Below are positions 10,082 to 20,270 of a DNA stretch of 64,000 nt, piece after piece. The stretch is taken from positions 2,993,165-3,057,164 of the forward strand of contig BCJX01000002.1 of assembly GCA_001600415.1 (NCBI GenBank). The letters run 5' to 3'. The stretch is from Pascua guehoae (taxonomy: Eukaryota > Basidiomycota > Tremellomycetes > Trichosporonales > Trichosporonaceae). Both the position numbers and the translations under genes were made by a program. Under the pieces are notes generated by a model. That model searched no databases. It was not told the DNA's origin and was given only the letters and a program-made list of their open reading frames with translations. Numbering within the stretch: the stretch's first letter is position 1; each line of letters starts with the position of its first letter.

Positions 10082-11065
10082 ATGTCCGTTACCATCCGAC
10101 AGATCTTGGACCCAACTCGTATGTCTCTCATCAGAACCTACTCTGACCAACAGCTGCCGAACGCCAGCGGATGATCAATGTCCTCGTCGAGGCGTTCCTC
10201 ACCTGTGAGTAGTCCAGGTTACACGGCATCCACTAACACCCGTAGACACGCCCTACACTGACGCATGGACCAGCGAGCGGCATGTAGCCGAAGTGACCTA
10301 CACGGCGATGCTCAATTTCATGGTCGACACGCATGATGCGTGGGTGGCCGAGGTGGACGGCACCATTGGCTGTGTCGCCCTTTGGGTCTCCCCCGGCCGC
10401 GAGACATTTGGAGTGTGAGTGCAACTAGACTCGTCGCTGCGTGCGACCAGGCCTCGCGACGAACGAACGGCAGCTGATGCGCAGGCGCGACATTGGCACG
10501 GTCTACCGTCCGATTCTCGGCACCGTCTCTCCCCAGCTGGCCACGCACAACGTCTTGAAGATCTTCGTCCCGATGATGCGCACCATCGACGCGCAGATGC
10601 CACATGCCGAAAAACAGTGGTGGTACCTGTACCTCCTGGGCACAGATCCAACGATGCAGGGCTGCGGCCTCGGGTCAAAGTTGATCGAGCACAAGGCCGC
10701 CAATAGCGGCGGTGTACCCATGTGCCTCTCGACGCAGACCGAGCGCAACGTGAGTGTTTCCCATAACCAAGAGGAGACAAACTCTGACTCTCCAGGAGGC
10801 ATTCTACGGCCGCCACGGCTTTGCCACGCGTGTCGACGAAGAGTATCCCATCCTCCAGGGCGGCGTCTGGCGCGACAGGTTCATGGTCTGCCCCGCCGAC
10901 GCGCAGCCCAAACCCGAACCGGCGCGAGCAAAGATCTGGGACTGGCTCGAGGTCAAGCTCACCCCAATCATGGTTCGGCGCGAGGTGCGTGCGGCGCACA
11001 AGCAGGTTGCACGCGATGCCAAGCGCAAGGGTAGCACGTCGACGGCAGTCAAAGTCACCTCGTAG
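10082..11065 (+). CDS. GNAT family N-acetyltransferase
   Basis: Five predicted exons (10082-10118, 10154-10204, 10246-10414, 10485-10749, 10796-11065) give 263 residues. The acetyl-CoA-binding motif A is LYLLGTDPTMQGCGLGSKLI with the Q-x-x-G-x-G pyrophosphate loop at residues 144-149. Downstream, NEAFYGRHGFATRVDEEY matches the beta6-alpha4 region, where a Tyr often acts as the general acid. The N-terminal part (ERQRMINVLVEAF, then WVAEVDGTIGCVALWVSPG) fits the alpha1-beta2 acceptor-binding half. The family transfers acetyl groups to amines; the fungal members closest in layout are uncharacterised. The C-terminal ~35 residues are basic and probably disordered. Acceptor 4 (GCGCAG at 10484) was chosen because it alone preserves frame. 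Confidence 0.85.
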
Positions 11066-11899
11066 TCGTGATGGAGACTTTACAATGGAGCACCGGTCCG
11101 TGCTCGAGCCTTTGGAGGGAAGAAGCAAGGAGAGCGAATGTGGAAGGAGGGTATGGTTCAAGTTGCCAATGTAGAAGTCTTGTAGAGTAGCACAGAAGAA
11201 GTGTCGTGTATATAAGTGTTTCCTCGGCATGTTACCTCACAGCTCCACCTGAACTCTGAAGCATATCGAGCCCCCGCGACAGACTCTCCAGAATGGGGTC
11301 CAGCAGCTCGGCACTGATCAGTCATGGATGTATTGGCCGTACTGTCCACTGTCCTCCAACATGTTCACTCACCCCAATGAGCGTGAGCCGAGCGCGGTAC
11401 TTCCAGGGGCTGATTTTTGGTGGCGCTGGAAGCCCCTCTGGTGGCATGCGCCTCGCCGACTGCGATCCGTGCAACCCTGTCCCAGCCAAGCCGGCGGATT
11501 CCTGATGGACGCGCTGGTTGGGAAGAAATTTGGTTCTTATGTCCAGGTTTATGCCACATTATTGCGCTTGTCCCCATGAACCTACTCGTGGGTTCACGAT
11601 CGTATCGTGCGCCGCCCGAAGCAAGCCTGCTCAACATGGCCAGGCGCAGGCATTGTAGCATCGAAACAAGGTGATCTGCACACTTCTGAACCCGCATCGG
11701 GGCCTTTGGGTGGTGCGTGCACGGTCCACCCTTGGGTTCGCACCTCGTTACACCTACCCACGCACACCTGCTGCACACTGTTGCTTGCTTCTCGCACTGC
11801 ATTGTCCTTTACCAGTATCCACCACTGTTCTCTCCCTACGACATCTGCTGCGCAACCTCCTCTTCGCCCATTCCAACTCTCCTCCCATCGCCCCCCGCC
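11066..11899. other. Intergenic region upstream of the repeat-protein gene
   Basis: No supported gene. The stretch from about 11800 is CT-rich (repeated CTCTCC and CCATC blocks), resembling the pyrimidine-rich leader of a highly expressed fungal gene. Confidence 0.5.
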
Positions 11900-12787
11900 A
11901 TGTCGCACAACAACAACCAGTGGGACTCGAACCAGTCTGGCCAGCCGCAGGGCGCCGCTGCGTCCTACTACGCGTCCTTTGACAACAACGACCAGTCCAA
12001 CCAGTCCAACCAGTGGAACCAGTCGTCGGGCAACTACAACAACGGCGGCAACGGGAACACGTCCCAGGCGCCGTCGGACCAGACGGGCGAGCGCGGCTTC
12101 ATGTCCGACATGGCCACGAACATGATCGCGTCCAAGCTGAGCGGTGGCGGCAACTCTGGCTCGGGCGGCATGGGCGCCGCGGCGCTCGGCGCACTCATGG
12201 GCGGGGGCAACAAGAACTCGAACTCGAACTCGTCGGGCCTCTCGACGGCCGTCAACCTCGCCTCGAGCTTTATGGGCGGCAACAACCAGCAGAAGCAGAG
12301 CAGCGGCGGCGGCCTCGGTGCCCTCGCCGGTCTTGCTGCGGGTGCGATGGGCTCGAACCAGGGTCAGAAGCAGAGCAGCGGCGGGGGGCTCGGCGCACTC
12401 GCTGGCCTCGCGGCCGGCGCAATGGGCTCGAACCAGAACCACAACCAGAACCAAAACTACAACCAGAACCAGAACCACAGCAGCGGGGGCGGTTTCGGCG
12501 CCCTCGCGGGTATGGCCGCTAGCGCCATGGGCTCGGGCTCGCACAACAACCAGCAGCAGAACCAGCACCAGAGCAGCGGCTTTGGGGGCCTCGGCGCACT
12601 CGCCGGCTCCATGCTGGGCGGCTCGCACAACCAGCAGCAGCAGCAGTCCCAGGGCGGCGGGGGCTTTGGTGCCCTCGCGGGCCTCGCGGGCATGATGGGC
12701 AAGCGCGAGCTCGACGGTAACGGCAACGGCCACGGTAACGGCCAGGGGCAGGGGGAGCGCAGGGACGACGGCCGTCCTGGGTGGTAG
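11900..12787 (+). CDS. Gln/Asn/Gly-rich low-complexity protein with GALAGLAAGAMG repeats
   Basis: A 295-residue intronless frame. Residues 1-65 are Asn/Gln/Ser-rich (SHNNNQWDSNQSGQP) and prion-like. A short ordered-looking segment follows (GERGFMSDMATNMIASKL). Then come four to five copies of a module with Gln/Asn linkers flanking a Gly/Ala hydrophobic core, SSGGGLGALAGLAAGAMGSN being the best conserved. The small-residue spacing G-xx-AG-xx-AG resembles a glycine zipper. The end is basic and Gly-rich. There is no signal peptide and no enzyme motif. Such proteins can be membrane-associating or phase-separating, but function cannot be assigned. The start follows GCC with a Kozak-like CGCCATG. 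The antisense strand is also open for 379 codons because of the codon bias of the repeats; that frame is rejected. Confidence 0.75.
   Translation: MSHNNNQWDSNQSGQPQGAAASYYASFDNNDQSNQSNQWNQSSGNYNNGGNGNTSQAPSDQTGERGFMSDMATNMIASKLSGGGNSGSGGMGAAALGALMGGGNKNSNSNSSGLSTAVNLASSFMGGNNQQKQSSGGGLGALAGLAAGAMGSNQGQKQSSGGGLGALAGLAAGAMGSNQNHNQNQNYNQNQNHSSGGGFGALAGMAASAMGSGSHNNQQQNQHQSSGFGGLGALAGSMLGGSHNQQQQQSQGGGGFGALAGLAGMMGKRELDGNGNGHGNGQGQGERRDDGRPGW
12290..12432 (+). repeat. Tandem ~70-bp in-frame repeat inside the low-complexity protein gene
   Basis: Two adjacent near-identical units, each encoding KQSSGGGLGALAGLAAGAMG, differing mainly at synonymous positions. Two to three diverged copies follow to about 12700. 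Confidence 0.8.
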
Positions 12788-14163
12788 GATTGGGGTGGAG
12801 GGATGGCGAGGCCAGGTGATAGAAGCAGGGCGGTGAAGGGTGAGTCTCTCGACGCAAGGTGTCCCGCTGACGGTCTAGGAATACCATTATGAGGGTCGAG
12901 GGTGCATACGGGCGATACAAACAGGGCTAGTCTGTCCGGGAAGGGGTCAGTACCCGTGACCAACGGAAGATGAGCCAGAGTAGAGTCTGTAGGCACATAC
13001 ACGGCGGGTGCAGTCTGTAGACACATACACGATGTCAATTATGAAGACACGGTAAGAGGTAGAGACCAAAGCGACTCGCTGTAGGCAACGGTTGCTGGAG
13101 GTCTGTCTGGTGGTGATCGGTGCGTCTGCTTCGTTGTGTCCCTGGGCGTCAGTCTGGACATTGCCTGGGACTTGGACATACCTGATCAGACCTGGTACGT
13201 GTGATCAAACCAAGCTAGAAGTGGCAGTATACTGGCCCGACGATGGCCAGATTGGGCAGTGGACACGATGCCCAGACTCGGACACATGCACTCCCAGATG
13301 CACTCGACTCAATCCCAGATACCCTCGCGTACCCCGTCCTGTACCCCGTACCTGTTCCAGATGCCGTCCCAGACGCCGTCCCAAGGCCAGTCCGACCTCC
13401 ACCCCCTTCCTATGACCGCAACATCTTCATTCGACACTGTCGCAAAGAATTGTCTCAGTATCAAGATGATACCTGTAAAGGCCATGCCCCATCTCTCCCC
13501 CACACCATCACTCACCCGGATTCCATTCCGCTCTACATGTGTCGACAGACCACAGAAGCACGAGACGACCCACGAGGGTCGTAGCCGCGTCCTTGATCTG
13601 GTTCCGCACCCCCTGCTCGGCCCTGCTGCGTGTTCGTCAGTATCACACGACTGGGCAACTTCGAAACCCGCCCTTTTTACCTTGTTATAGAGAAGCATCA
13701 CTCACTTGACACCACTTTTTCGCTTGAAAGTGGTAAGCACCAGACTCGACCTGGTGATTCCCAGGCTGACCGTGAGGAGAGATGCACTTCTTCGAAGAGT
13801 CGATCGCGCTGAGGACATTCGGCATAGGTTGGCGACCCATGCTATCCGGACGTTGACGCAGCGGGCGTCGACCTGTTTTCTGCTGCCACATCTTTGCTGT
13901 TGACGCCTTTTTGCTTGCTGCTGCTATTTTGCTGTTACTGTCTGTGAGCCCAATGTGCCCAGCTGCCACTCGCGACTTGGTGCTCGATCCGACACCCTCC
14001 ACCTCTGCCGCTCCGTCCGATCTCGGCTAATATACCCCGCTGGGGACCCCACACGGCAATCACCCGGCCGGTGTCTCACTCCCCAAGCAGCCCACCTCTG
14101 ACCACCACTGATAGACTCGTAGACATACTCTTAGACATACACGTTGTGGTATAACGCGTAGAC
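12788..14163. other. Gene-poor interval with degenerate short repeats
   Basis: Around 13265-13390 there is a degenerate array of CCAGATGC/CCAGATAC/CCCCGTACC-type units. On the minus strand 14002-13685 an open frame ends in a plausible splice donor (GTGAGTGATG near 13695), but no family match or continuation could be built. The element CTAATATACC near 14027 may serve the esterase gene as a TATA-like site. Confidence 0.4.
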
Positions 14164-15871
14164 ATGCGGAGAGCACTCGCGGTCCTCGCTCGTGCCCGCG
14201 CGTCCATTCTCCTCGCCTCACGCACCACGGCTCTGGGACCACGCCCAAACTCCACCCACACCCCCTCCCTCATCCCCACACCCGTCCCCTCACCCATCCG
14301 GGCCCGCTCCGCCGGCCCCACCCCCACCCCCACACGGCCGCGGTTCATCCACTCAACCCCCCGCCGCGCCATGCCCGACACCGAGGGCATGCACCCGGGC
14401 GACGAGACGGCGGCGCCCGACGCGCCCAAGTTGCCCCCGCCCGTCATGCCGGGCTTCACCGACCATGTGTTCAAGGTCGCGGACGGGGTGAGCCTCCCCC
14501 TCCGTGTGTGGGTGGCGGGGGATGCGGGGAGGGAGGCGCCGTGGTTGTTGTGGTTCCATGGTGGTGAGTGTTGTGGTGTTGTGGTGGGGTGTGCTGGGGT
14601 GTGCTTAGGTGTGGTGGGGTGTGGTGGGCTGGTTGTGATCGTCGGGCGCGGAATGTGTGCTGCTGGGGAGGGCGCTGGCGCGCTGTGCAAGCTGTATGGC
14701 CGGCATGTGGCCTAGTTGCCGAGGGCGCGCTCGCTCAAGTTGCGCTCGCTGCTGGCTGTGCATGCTGTACCCTTATGTGGGCATGTGTTCGGGTCATGCG
14801 GCATGACTACTCTTGGGTACTGCTCTGTACCAGCCCACAGCTAGTCACCGTATGCTGTGCGAGCCGCCAGCCAACGGAGGTACTCTTCCACCCCACCGTA
14901 CTGCTCTGTGGCACTGCAGACACTGTGGAGGATCCCTGTACAATATCTCGGGAGGATTTATCACTGAGCCACGCTACACTCCAAACCCTGCGCCATACTG
15001 ACAACGAGGCGGCTTTGTCGGGGGCAAATGGACGACGCCGCACGCCTGGATCCCGCCCGCATTCACCGAGCGGGGCTACCACGTCGTGTCCGTGGGCTAC
15101 CGCCTGCTGCCCGAAGTGGGCGCGGTGGACCAGCTAGCGGACGCGGTGGACGCGGCCGCGTGGGCGCGCGCCAACCTTGGCGCACTGACGGGGGGACGAG
15201 TGGACCCGGACCGGCTCGTCGTGGGCGGGGACAGCTCGGGGTGCCTCCTCGCCGCCCAGCTGGGACATGTACTTTCCCCGGCGCCCCGGGCGGTCCTGGA
15301 CCTGTACGGGGTAGTCGACCTCCTCGACCCGGTGTGGTTCACGCGCCCCGCGGACGGCGACGACTCTGCACCCAACGCCTACCTCCTCGCATCAGGCAGG
15401 GAGGGCGCCGCCCAACGCGCGCTCAGGCGCGACGCGCGCGACGCCGCCGTCCAGTGTCCGTGGGCACACGAGATCCCGCCCGCCATCCCCCTCGACGTCG
15501 CGCGCGCCCACCTCGGCGACCCCGAGTTTCATCCCGACGACTCGCTCAGGGAACGCATCGATACCGCCACGTACATGTACGCCGACGCGCAGCTGTGCTC
15601 GGCCCTCTTCCGCCGCGAGCGTATTGGTGAGGACGCCTTCTGGGCACAGGTGCGCAAGTACTCGCCCCTCCACATGCTCGACGGGAGCGAGCTATACCCG
15701 CCCACATACTTTATGCACGGCACAGAGGATACGTGCGTCCCCGTAAAGGAGAGCAGGGATATGGCCGACAAGTTGCGCGCAATGGGCGTGCCCGTCGCCG
15801 AGGACTATCCGCAGCTGGGTCATGTGTTTGATACGTGGACGGTGAGTGTAGTTGCCTGGGTGGCGGAGTAG
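14164..15871 (+). CDS. Alpha/beta hydrolase, HSL-type esterase/lipase
   Basis: Two predicted exons (14164-14563, 15009-15871) give 420 residues. The junction rebuilds the oxyanion-hole motif FHGGGFVGGKW (HGGG), the hallmark of hormone-sensitive-lipase-like esterases. The nucleophile motif is GGDSSGC (Ser near residue 208). The acid is likely Asp in HGTEDTCVP and the base His in LGHVFDTW. The first ~65 residues are Arg/Ser/Pro-rich without acids (MRRALAVLARARAS and RFIHSTPRR), resembling a mitochondrial presequence; a shorter form could start at the Met of MPDTEGM (14371). The 445-nt intron is unusually long here. A donor-like GTGAGT just after FDTWT leaves open a further 3' intron, so the last nine residues are uncertain. 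Substrate unknown. Confidence 0.8.
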
Positions 15872-16972
15872 TGGGGTCAGAGCGAAGGTGGCATTGCGGG
15901 GGGGACGGGGGAGGGCTTAGGGGGAAAGGCTGGGGGGAAGGGGTCTGAGGTGGGGTGGCGAGGGGTGACACGGTGATACATACGTGTTGAGCGCATGGCG
16001 TGAGATCATGCCCGAGTCTCCAGGAATGGCCATGGCAGGTGCTTTGCGCGCACACTCTGTGAGAGAGGACGTGGTGCGAACACGCCCTGTAAGAGGAGGT
16101 ATGCGGCCAGCACGCTCTACGAAAGCAGATATGGTGAAAGGTATCGGTTGTACTGGACTCCGGGAAAGACGGATCCCAGTGTCAACAGGACAACAAGAAT
16201 CGTGCCAACGGCGATCTATCTGGTCCCACGGCCTGGCCGCCCTATCCACTCACCACTCTCCCCTCTTGGCTGGTCCACCCCTCTTTTCCCCTGCAGAACC
16301 CTCGCGCCGTTTTCAGAGGAACACATCTCCGTTACTAACAACACAGAGCCCCGAAGATCCCGGATGGAAGAGACACGTCGTGCCGTGCCTCGACTGGATC
16401 GACGGGCCTGTAAAGTCGTGAGCGTGAGCGCGAGCGTGGGCGTGAACGACATGGGATCGCAGGGCTGTCTCCCGTCCGCACGAGGCACGCGGATCACACG
16501 GAGACACGGAGGGGGCACGCAGAGGGGCACGCAGAGATATACCCCGGATGCAGACACGCCACCATCGGCCATCCAAGCCTAGACGGAATGAAGATCAGAT
16601 GCAAACAGATACGAACCTCGGAATGTAAGATCTGGGGTCGTGTGGATGTGGTTGACAACCAAAGTGTGGGAATGGGTTGGAATCTGCCGCGTGGATCTGC
16701 AGGCACAGCACCGCACGTCAGGTCCCGTAGTGTGTAGTGTGGATGTGCAGGTACACCGAGTGTGGCTAGTGTGGCTAGTGCGTGTGGCTGGCACATGGCA
16801 CACGGCCGCGGAATGCGGCCATTGGGATCGACGTACACCCGCTCCGCGCCAAGTATTCTGCCAAGGGACAGACGTACGCTGCCAAGTTTGACGAGGGCGG
16901 AGAGCACGGAGAACTGGCGCGAGAACTGGCGCCGAGGGGGCGTGCCCGTTGGCGGTGTGGATGCCAAGCAGA

Positions 16973-17051
16973 GGAGACTTGGAGACTTGGATTTGGAGAC
17001 TTGGAGACTTGGATTTGGAGACTTGGAGACTTGGAGACTTGGAGACTTGCA
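16973..17051. repeat. Minisatellite, 8-bp unit GGAGACTT with GGATTT variants
   Basis: About ten tandem units; the array then degrades into CACACTTG units. Confidence 0.85.
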
Positions 17052-17155
17052 CACTTGCACACTTGGAGTCGCGCCGCCCCAGCCCGCACAGCATGCGCAG
17101 CAGACGACGTATCCCAGGCTAGCCATTGAGCCTGTCTTGTGCTGTTGTGCAGCCT

Positions 17156-17206
17156 TTCAGTCTTGCAGTCTTGCAGCCTTGCTGTCTTGCAGTCTTGTGC
17201 AGTTTT
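17156..17206. repeat. Minisatellite, 8-bp unit CTTGCAGT and variants
   Basis: About six units (CTTGCAGT, CTTGCAGC, CTTGCTGT). It lies about 100 bp after the GGAGACTT array and has the same period. Confidence 0.75.
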
Positions 17207-17410
17207 GGGGTGGGGGACACACCCCGCTGCGCAACTAACAGCTAACCGAAGACCTGCGCGCGGCGACACGCCGACACGTCAGAGACCAGTGACTAATGAC
17301 AATGACACCAAAGAAATCGGTCACGTCGCGTCTCCCCCCGCCCCCGCAGTCGCTCGGGGCGCTCGGGGCGGCGCAGTGTGCGGCGTCGGCATTGCGGGCC
17401 GGGATTCGGC

Positions 17411-17602
17411 NNNNNNNNNNNNNNNNNNNNNNNNNNNNNNNNNNNNNNNNNNNNNNNNNNNNNNNNNNNNNNNNNNNNNNNNNNNNNNNNNNNNNNNNNN
17501 NNNNNNNNNNNNNNNNNNNNNNNNNNNNNNNNNNNNNNNNNNNNNNNNNNNNNNNNNNNNNNNNNNNNNNNNNNNNNNNNNNNNNNNNNNNNNNNNNNNN
17601 NN
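17411..17602. other. Assembly gap (192 N)
   Basis: Run of N flanked by G-rich sequence; true length unknown. Confidence 0.99.
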
Positions 17603-18705
17603 GGGGAGGGGAGCTGGGAGGGGCAGGGCATGGCCCGGGGGACAAGGCAACGATCTGGAGCCAGGACCGGACTCGACGTCGGCTCGCGCGGACTCGGTCT
17701 CGGACTCGAGACCGACGTCGTGCGTGATCGAGCTATTTCCTGTCCACTGCGCTAGCCCGATCGACAGGGCCGGGGTGGCATGTATCCACACGAACGTTTC
17801 GAGGTCTTTGTGCTCGATGTTGTGTTCTCCTCATGCTCACATGTGCACATGCTCAAACATGCTCACATGTCGACGTCATCTGCTGATCAATGATCGTGAT
17901 CACCACACGCGAACACGGTGACGGTGACGGTGCGTGGTGCCACGGTGCCACATTCCGCGCGCAGTCGGACCCCCGCACCCCCGGACATGGCCGGGGAACG
18001 TGCTCGGCGTCCCTCGGATCAGGGGTGGCGGTGGCCTGGTGGAGGCAGGTGGAGGCGAGCGTGTGGAGGTCACAGTCACAGTGTTGGTTCTGTTGGTTCT
18101 CCCGGCTTGGACTGGGGTTGAACATTTCCAAGCGTCGTGTCAGTTCAGTACAGTAGCTACGTAGGTCGTTGCGGACGAGCTGACAGGACTGGGGACGTGG
18201 GCGAGATCGTTGGAGGCCGCCCGGGGGGGTGACGCTTGAGCGGAAGAATCAAGTTGGGAGAAGCAAGTTGCGAGTCCAGTAGTCGGGTAGTCTTCGAACT
18301 GGGTGCCACCCGAGCAGTGCTGTATGGGCAGATGCAAGTGTACACTTGGAAAACGAGACTAGGACGTGGCCAGGAGGGATGCTCGATAGCGACACGGTGG
18401 TGTATACTGGCCCCAACGTGAGCACAGTAAACACGAGCCCCAGGACATGAGTGACAGACACGAGGTGAGTAACAGACACGAGGACAGAAGCCTGCCTCGG
18501 CCTCCAGCGACGCCCTCGCACAATCTTCAGAATCCCATGCATGATACGCATACACAAGCCATCCAAGAAACCACAGATCATTGTTTGTTCTCGTTACTGT
18601 AAAATCTCGCTTCTGTTCCAACACGCTTCACCCTTTCATTACCGGGGTCGCACTGCCTCGCCGGGCCGCGTTCGTCGCGTGCGTGCCACTTGCCCTTTGA
18701 ACATG

Positions 18706-20270
18706 TTAGACCTTTGCGTCCTTGTCGTACGACTTGGAGGCGTAGCTGCCGCCGGCGACGATGAGGTTGGCGGGCTCCTGCTTTTCGCCCGCCATGAAGC
18801 GGCGGATGACCTCCTTTGTGCCCTCGGCGTAGCGCAGCTGGGCGTCGAGCGTGGTGCCGGAGTCTGAGGAGTTAGTGGGATGTTTGGGGGGGGGGGGGGG
18901 GGGGTTGTGTGGAGAGATAGAGGAAAGGTTATGTCGCCAGGCCGCAGTGAAGACGACCACAACCTAGCGTCCGCTTCTCCTCGGCTACTCACAGTGGGGC
19001 GTCATGGCGTTACCGCCGCCGAGGGGGTTGGCCATCCTGCGCCACGGGTGGTCGGCGGGTGCGGGCTGGACGTCCCACACGTCGCCGGCGTATCCGCGGA
19101 GGTGGCCCGACTCGAGGGCCTTGACGACGGCCTCGCGCTTGCAAATGGCGCCGCGGGCCGTGTTGACGAGCCACGATCCGGGCTTCATCTTGGAAATGAG
19201 CGCCTCGTCAAACATGCCGCGCGTCGTCTCGGTGAGCGGGCAGTTGATCGTGACGACGTCGCACTGCGCGAGCATGTCTTCGAGCTTTTCGACGCGGCGC
19301 GCGTTGATCTTCTTGGCGGCGTCTGGAGTTAGCCGAGGCGTGTACTGGGGGGCCGGGGGGGGGGGGGGGGGTGGCTTGTGGCGCTGGGGGGGATCTAAGA
19401 ATGTGGCCGATGTGGGGCCACACGGCTGTGGCGCATGGCGCATGGCCTGGCGCGCTGGCACTCGCTGTGGCCAAGAGCCCCGCCTCACACCCAACACGAC
19501 ACCAAGACTTACCCGCGGGGAGGTCGGTGTAGTCAAACCACAGGAGCTCCTTGCAGTCAAAGCCCTGGAGACGCTGGAGGACACGGTAGCCAATACGGCC
19601 ACATCCGACGGTTCCAACAACCTTGCCCTCAATGTCGTAGGCGTTGCGGGCAATCGCGGCAATGTCCCACTTGCCCTCTTCGCTCTGGAGGTGGCCGGGC
19701 ACAAAGTTGCGCACGAGGTTGAGCATGAGCATGACGACGTGCTCTGCGACCGACGTGACGTTTGAGCCCGTGACCTCTGCGACCGTGATGCCGTGCTCAA
19801 TCGCGGCCTTGAGGTCAATGTGGTCCGAGCCGACACCGGCAGTCATGCACAGCTTGAGCTTGGGGGCCTTGGCCATGAGCTCGGCCGTGAGGTAGCCCGG
19901 CCAGAAGGGCGTCGTGATCAGCACGTCGGTCTAGGTGTCAGTATGGGCGGGTGTGCTCTCGGACTCGACTCGGACTCGGACTCACGTCGGGAAGCTCGCG
20001 CTGGAAGGCAGAGTTGGGACCCTCCTTGTCCGACGTCACGACGTACCTGCCGGTCAGCACTCGGCCTACAGTCACCCACACCCCCGTACTCGTACTCGTA
20101 CGCCCACACCTCGGTACTCGTACTCGTACTCACTCAATGCCCTGGTCCTTGAACCAGTCCTTGAGGCCGAGGGCGTTCTCGACAGTGCCGAGGAGCTTGG
20201 CCTCCTCCTTGGCAGACGAGCCGCCGTCGTAGAGGATGCAGAGGACCTTCTTGATCTCAACAGGGGCCAT
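18706..20270 (-). CDS. FDH1: NAD-dependent formate dehydrogenase
   Basis: Five predicted exons (20270-20134, 20046-19986, 19930-19513, 19322-18993, 18863-18706) give 367 residues, the normal length. It oxidises formate to CO2 with NAD+. Visible signatures: [11 protein letters not shown] (substrate loop), [26 protein letters not shown], the NAD-binding [25 protein letters not shown] (catalytic Arg), [16 protein letters not shown] and [13 protein letters not shown] (catalytic His at ~315, rebuilt across intron 4). No peroxisomal signal is present, so it is probably cytosolic. Introns 1 and 2 begin with expanded hexamers derived from the donor sequence; introns 3 and 4 contain poly-G runs of 17 and 19. 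A TATATAG lies ~124 bases upstream. Formate would come from one-carbon or formaldehyde metabolism; whether the species uses methanol cannot be told. Confidence 0.95.
18886..18904. repeat. Poly-G run (19) in FDH intron 4
   Basis: Uninterrupted G homopolymer on the plus strand (poly-C in the transcript) close to the acceptor of intron 4. Confidence 0.9.
19355..19371. repeat. Poly-G run (17) in FDH intron 3
   Basis: G homopolymer on the plus strand, poly-C in the transcript, lying between the donor and the acceptor of intron 3. Confidence 0.9.
20080..20133 (-). repeat. GAGTAC hexamer repeats at the start of FDH intron 1
   Basis: Read on the gene strand, the intron starts GTGAGTACGAGTACGAGTAC and later has a second GAGTAC block, so the donor hexamer itself appears tandemly duplicated. 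Confidence 0.8.

Larger units (their letters stand above)
15872..18705. other. Gene-poor repeat-bearing interval with an assembly gap
   Basis: About 2.8 kb between convergent genes without any supportable CDS. It contains two 8-bp-unit minisatellites, a 192-N gap, tandem copies of TGAGT(G/A)ACAGACACGAGG near 18446-18482, and CATGCTCACATGT repeats near 17834-17870. The frames present are translations of these repeats. Confidence 0.5.

Noticed and set aside
10298..11230. 310-codon minus-strand frame
   Set aside because: Opposite the GNAT gene and runs through its introns; no motif.
11594..12733. 379-codon minus-strand frame, the longest uninterrupted antisense ORF in the left part
   Set aside because: Exact antisense of the Gln/Gly repeat gene; composition (LVLLLVV/VRAH repeats) is the mirror of its codons.
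17139..17921. 260-codon plus-strand frame crossing the N gap
   Set aside because: Open only because N codons are permitted; flanks are repeat translations.
20071..20130. Telomere- or centromere-like repeat (TACTCG blocks)
   Set aside because: Short hexamer runs confined to an FDH intron and anchored to its splice donor.
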